In this document: positions 5,426 through 5,507 of the stretch, in pieces
How positions within the stretch are numbered: position 1 is the stretch's first letter
How the letters are laid out: every line of letters begins with the position of its first letter
Assembly (NCBI GenBank): GCA_004356555.1
Contig: SMWY01000071.1
Span: forward strand, 1 to 5,507
Reading direction: 5' to 3'
Length of the DNA stretch: 5,507 bases
Source: Candidatus Dadabacteria bacterium
Lineage (GTDB): Bacteria > Desulfobacterota_D > UBA1144 > Nemesobacterales > UBA2774
Translations under genes and position numbers: made by a program
The notes under the pieces: generated by a model
Database searches by the model: none
What the model saw: the letters and a program-made list of their open reading frames with translations, nothing else
Told to the model about the DNA's origin: nothing

Positions 5426-5507
5426 ATGAATAGTAGAATTATCTTAGCTTCCTCATCTCCCAGGAGGAAAGAACTTTTACATAGTGTGGGAATCCAGTTT
5501 GAAGTCA
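5426..5507 (+). CDS. maf: Maf-type nucleoside triphosphate pyrophosphatase, N-terminal part (runs off right edge)
   Basis: Only 27 codons are present: MNSRIILASSSPRRKELL, then a segment ending GIQFEV. The signature SSSPRR (residues 9-14), the phosphate-binding start of Maf/YhdE proteins, followed by KELL and the Gly-Ile-x-Phe-Glu-Val strand is diagnostic of the family. Maf enzymes are cytoplasmic and hydrolyse dTTP/UTP or modified nucleotides such as m7GTP to the monophosphate; which subtype this is cannot be told from the fragment. Full length would be about 190-200 residues. The start lies 8 bp after the SYLF stop with no clear Shine-Dalgarno site, so translation may be coupled to the upstream gene. 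Confidence 0.88.
   Translation, partial: MNSRIILASSSPRRKELLHSVGIQFEV

Overview
The window reads as ordinary chromosomal DNA of a diderm (Gram-negative-type) bacterium. The grounds are an OprB-type outer-membrane porin and two lipoproteins with lipoboxes. Base composition looks moderately AT-rich (judged by eye, not counted), intergenic gaps are short and Shine-Dalgarno sites are mostly strong. I cannot name the lineage; an uncultured or environmental bacterium is a guess. I see no RNA gene, insertion sequence, CRISPR array, integrase or attachment site.

Layout. (1) Positions 1-1289, minus strand: a small ABM-fold (YgiN-like) monooxygenase gene, followed after 30 bp by the first 318 codons of an oligopeptide-binding lipoprotein (OppA-like, SBP_bac_5) that runs off the left edge. 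(2) Positions 1290-1399: a compact divergent promoter region with two opposed -10 elements on the same bases. (3) Positions 1400-1783, plus strand: a carboxymuconolactone decarboxylase-family protein. (4) Positions 1791-4631, minus strand: a two-gene sugar-uptake operon with an inner-membrane MFS sugar porter (XylE/GalP type) and, one base downstream, an OprB-family porin. The porin gene carries a one-base frameshift near 2784-2797 that splits it in two. (5) Positions 4632-4835: a divergent regulatory region with a near-consensus sigma-70 promoter for the sugar operon and a partly mirror-image candidate promoter facing the other way. (6) Positions 4836-5507, plus strand: a SYLF/Ysc84-domain lipoprotein, then after 8 bp the first 27 codons of a Maf-type nucleotide pyrophosphatase that runs off the right edge.

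How the genes fit together. The porin and the MFS transporter would form a complete sugar route across both membranes, driven from one strong promoter, provided the porin frame is intact in the living cell. The ABM and decarboxylase-family genes sit head to head and belong to families often linked to quinone or aromatic chemistry, but nothing here fixes their substrates. The SYLF lipoprotein and Maf are probably co-transcribed without an evident shared pathway.

I found no convincing new multi-gene system. The points most worth checking are the porin frameshift and the inverted-duplicate promoter architecture at 4661-4741.
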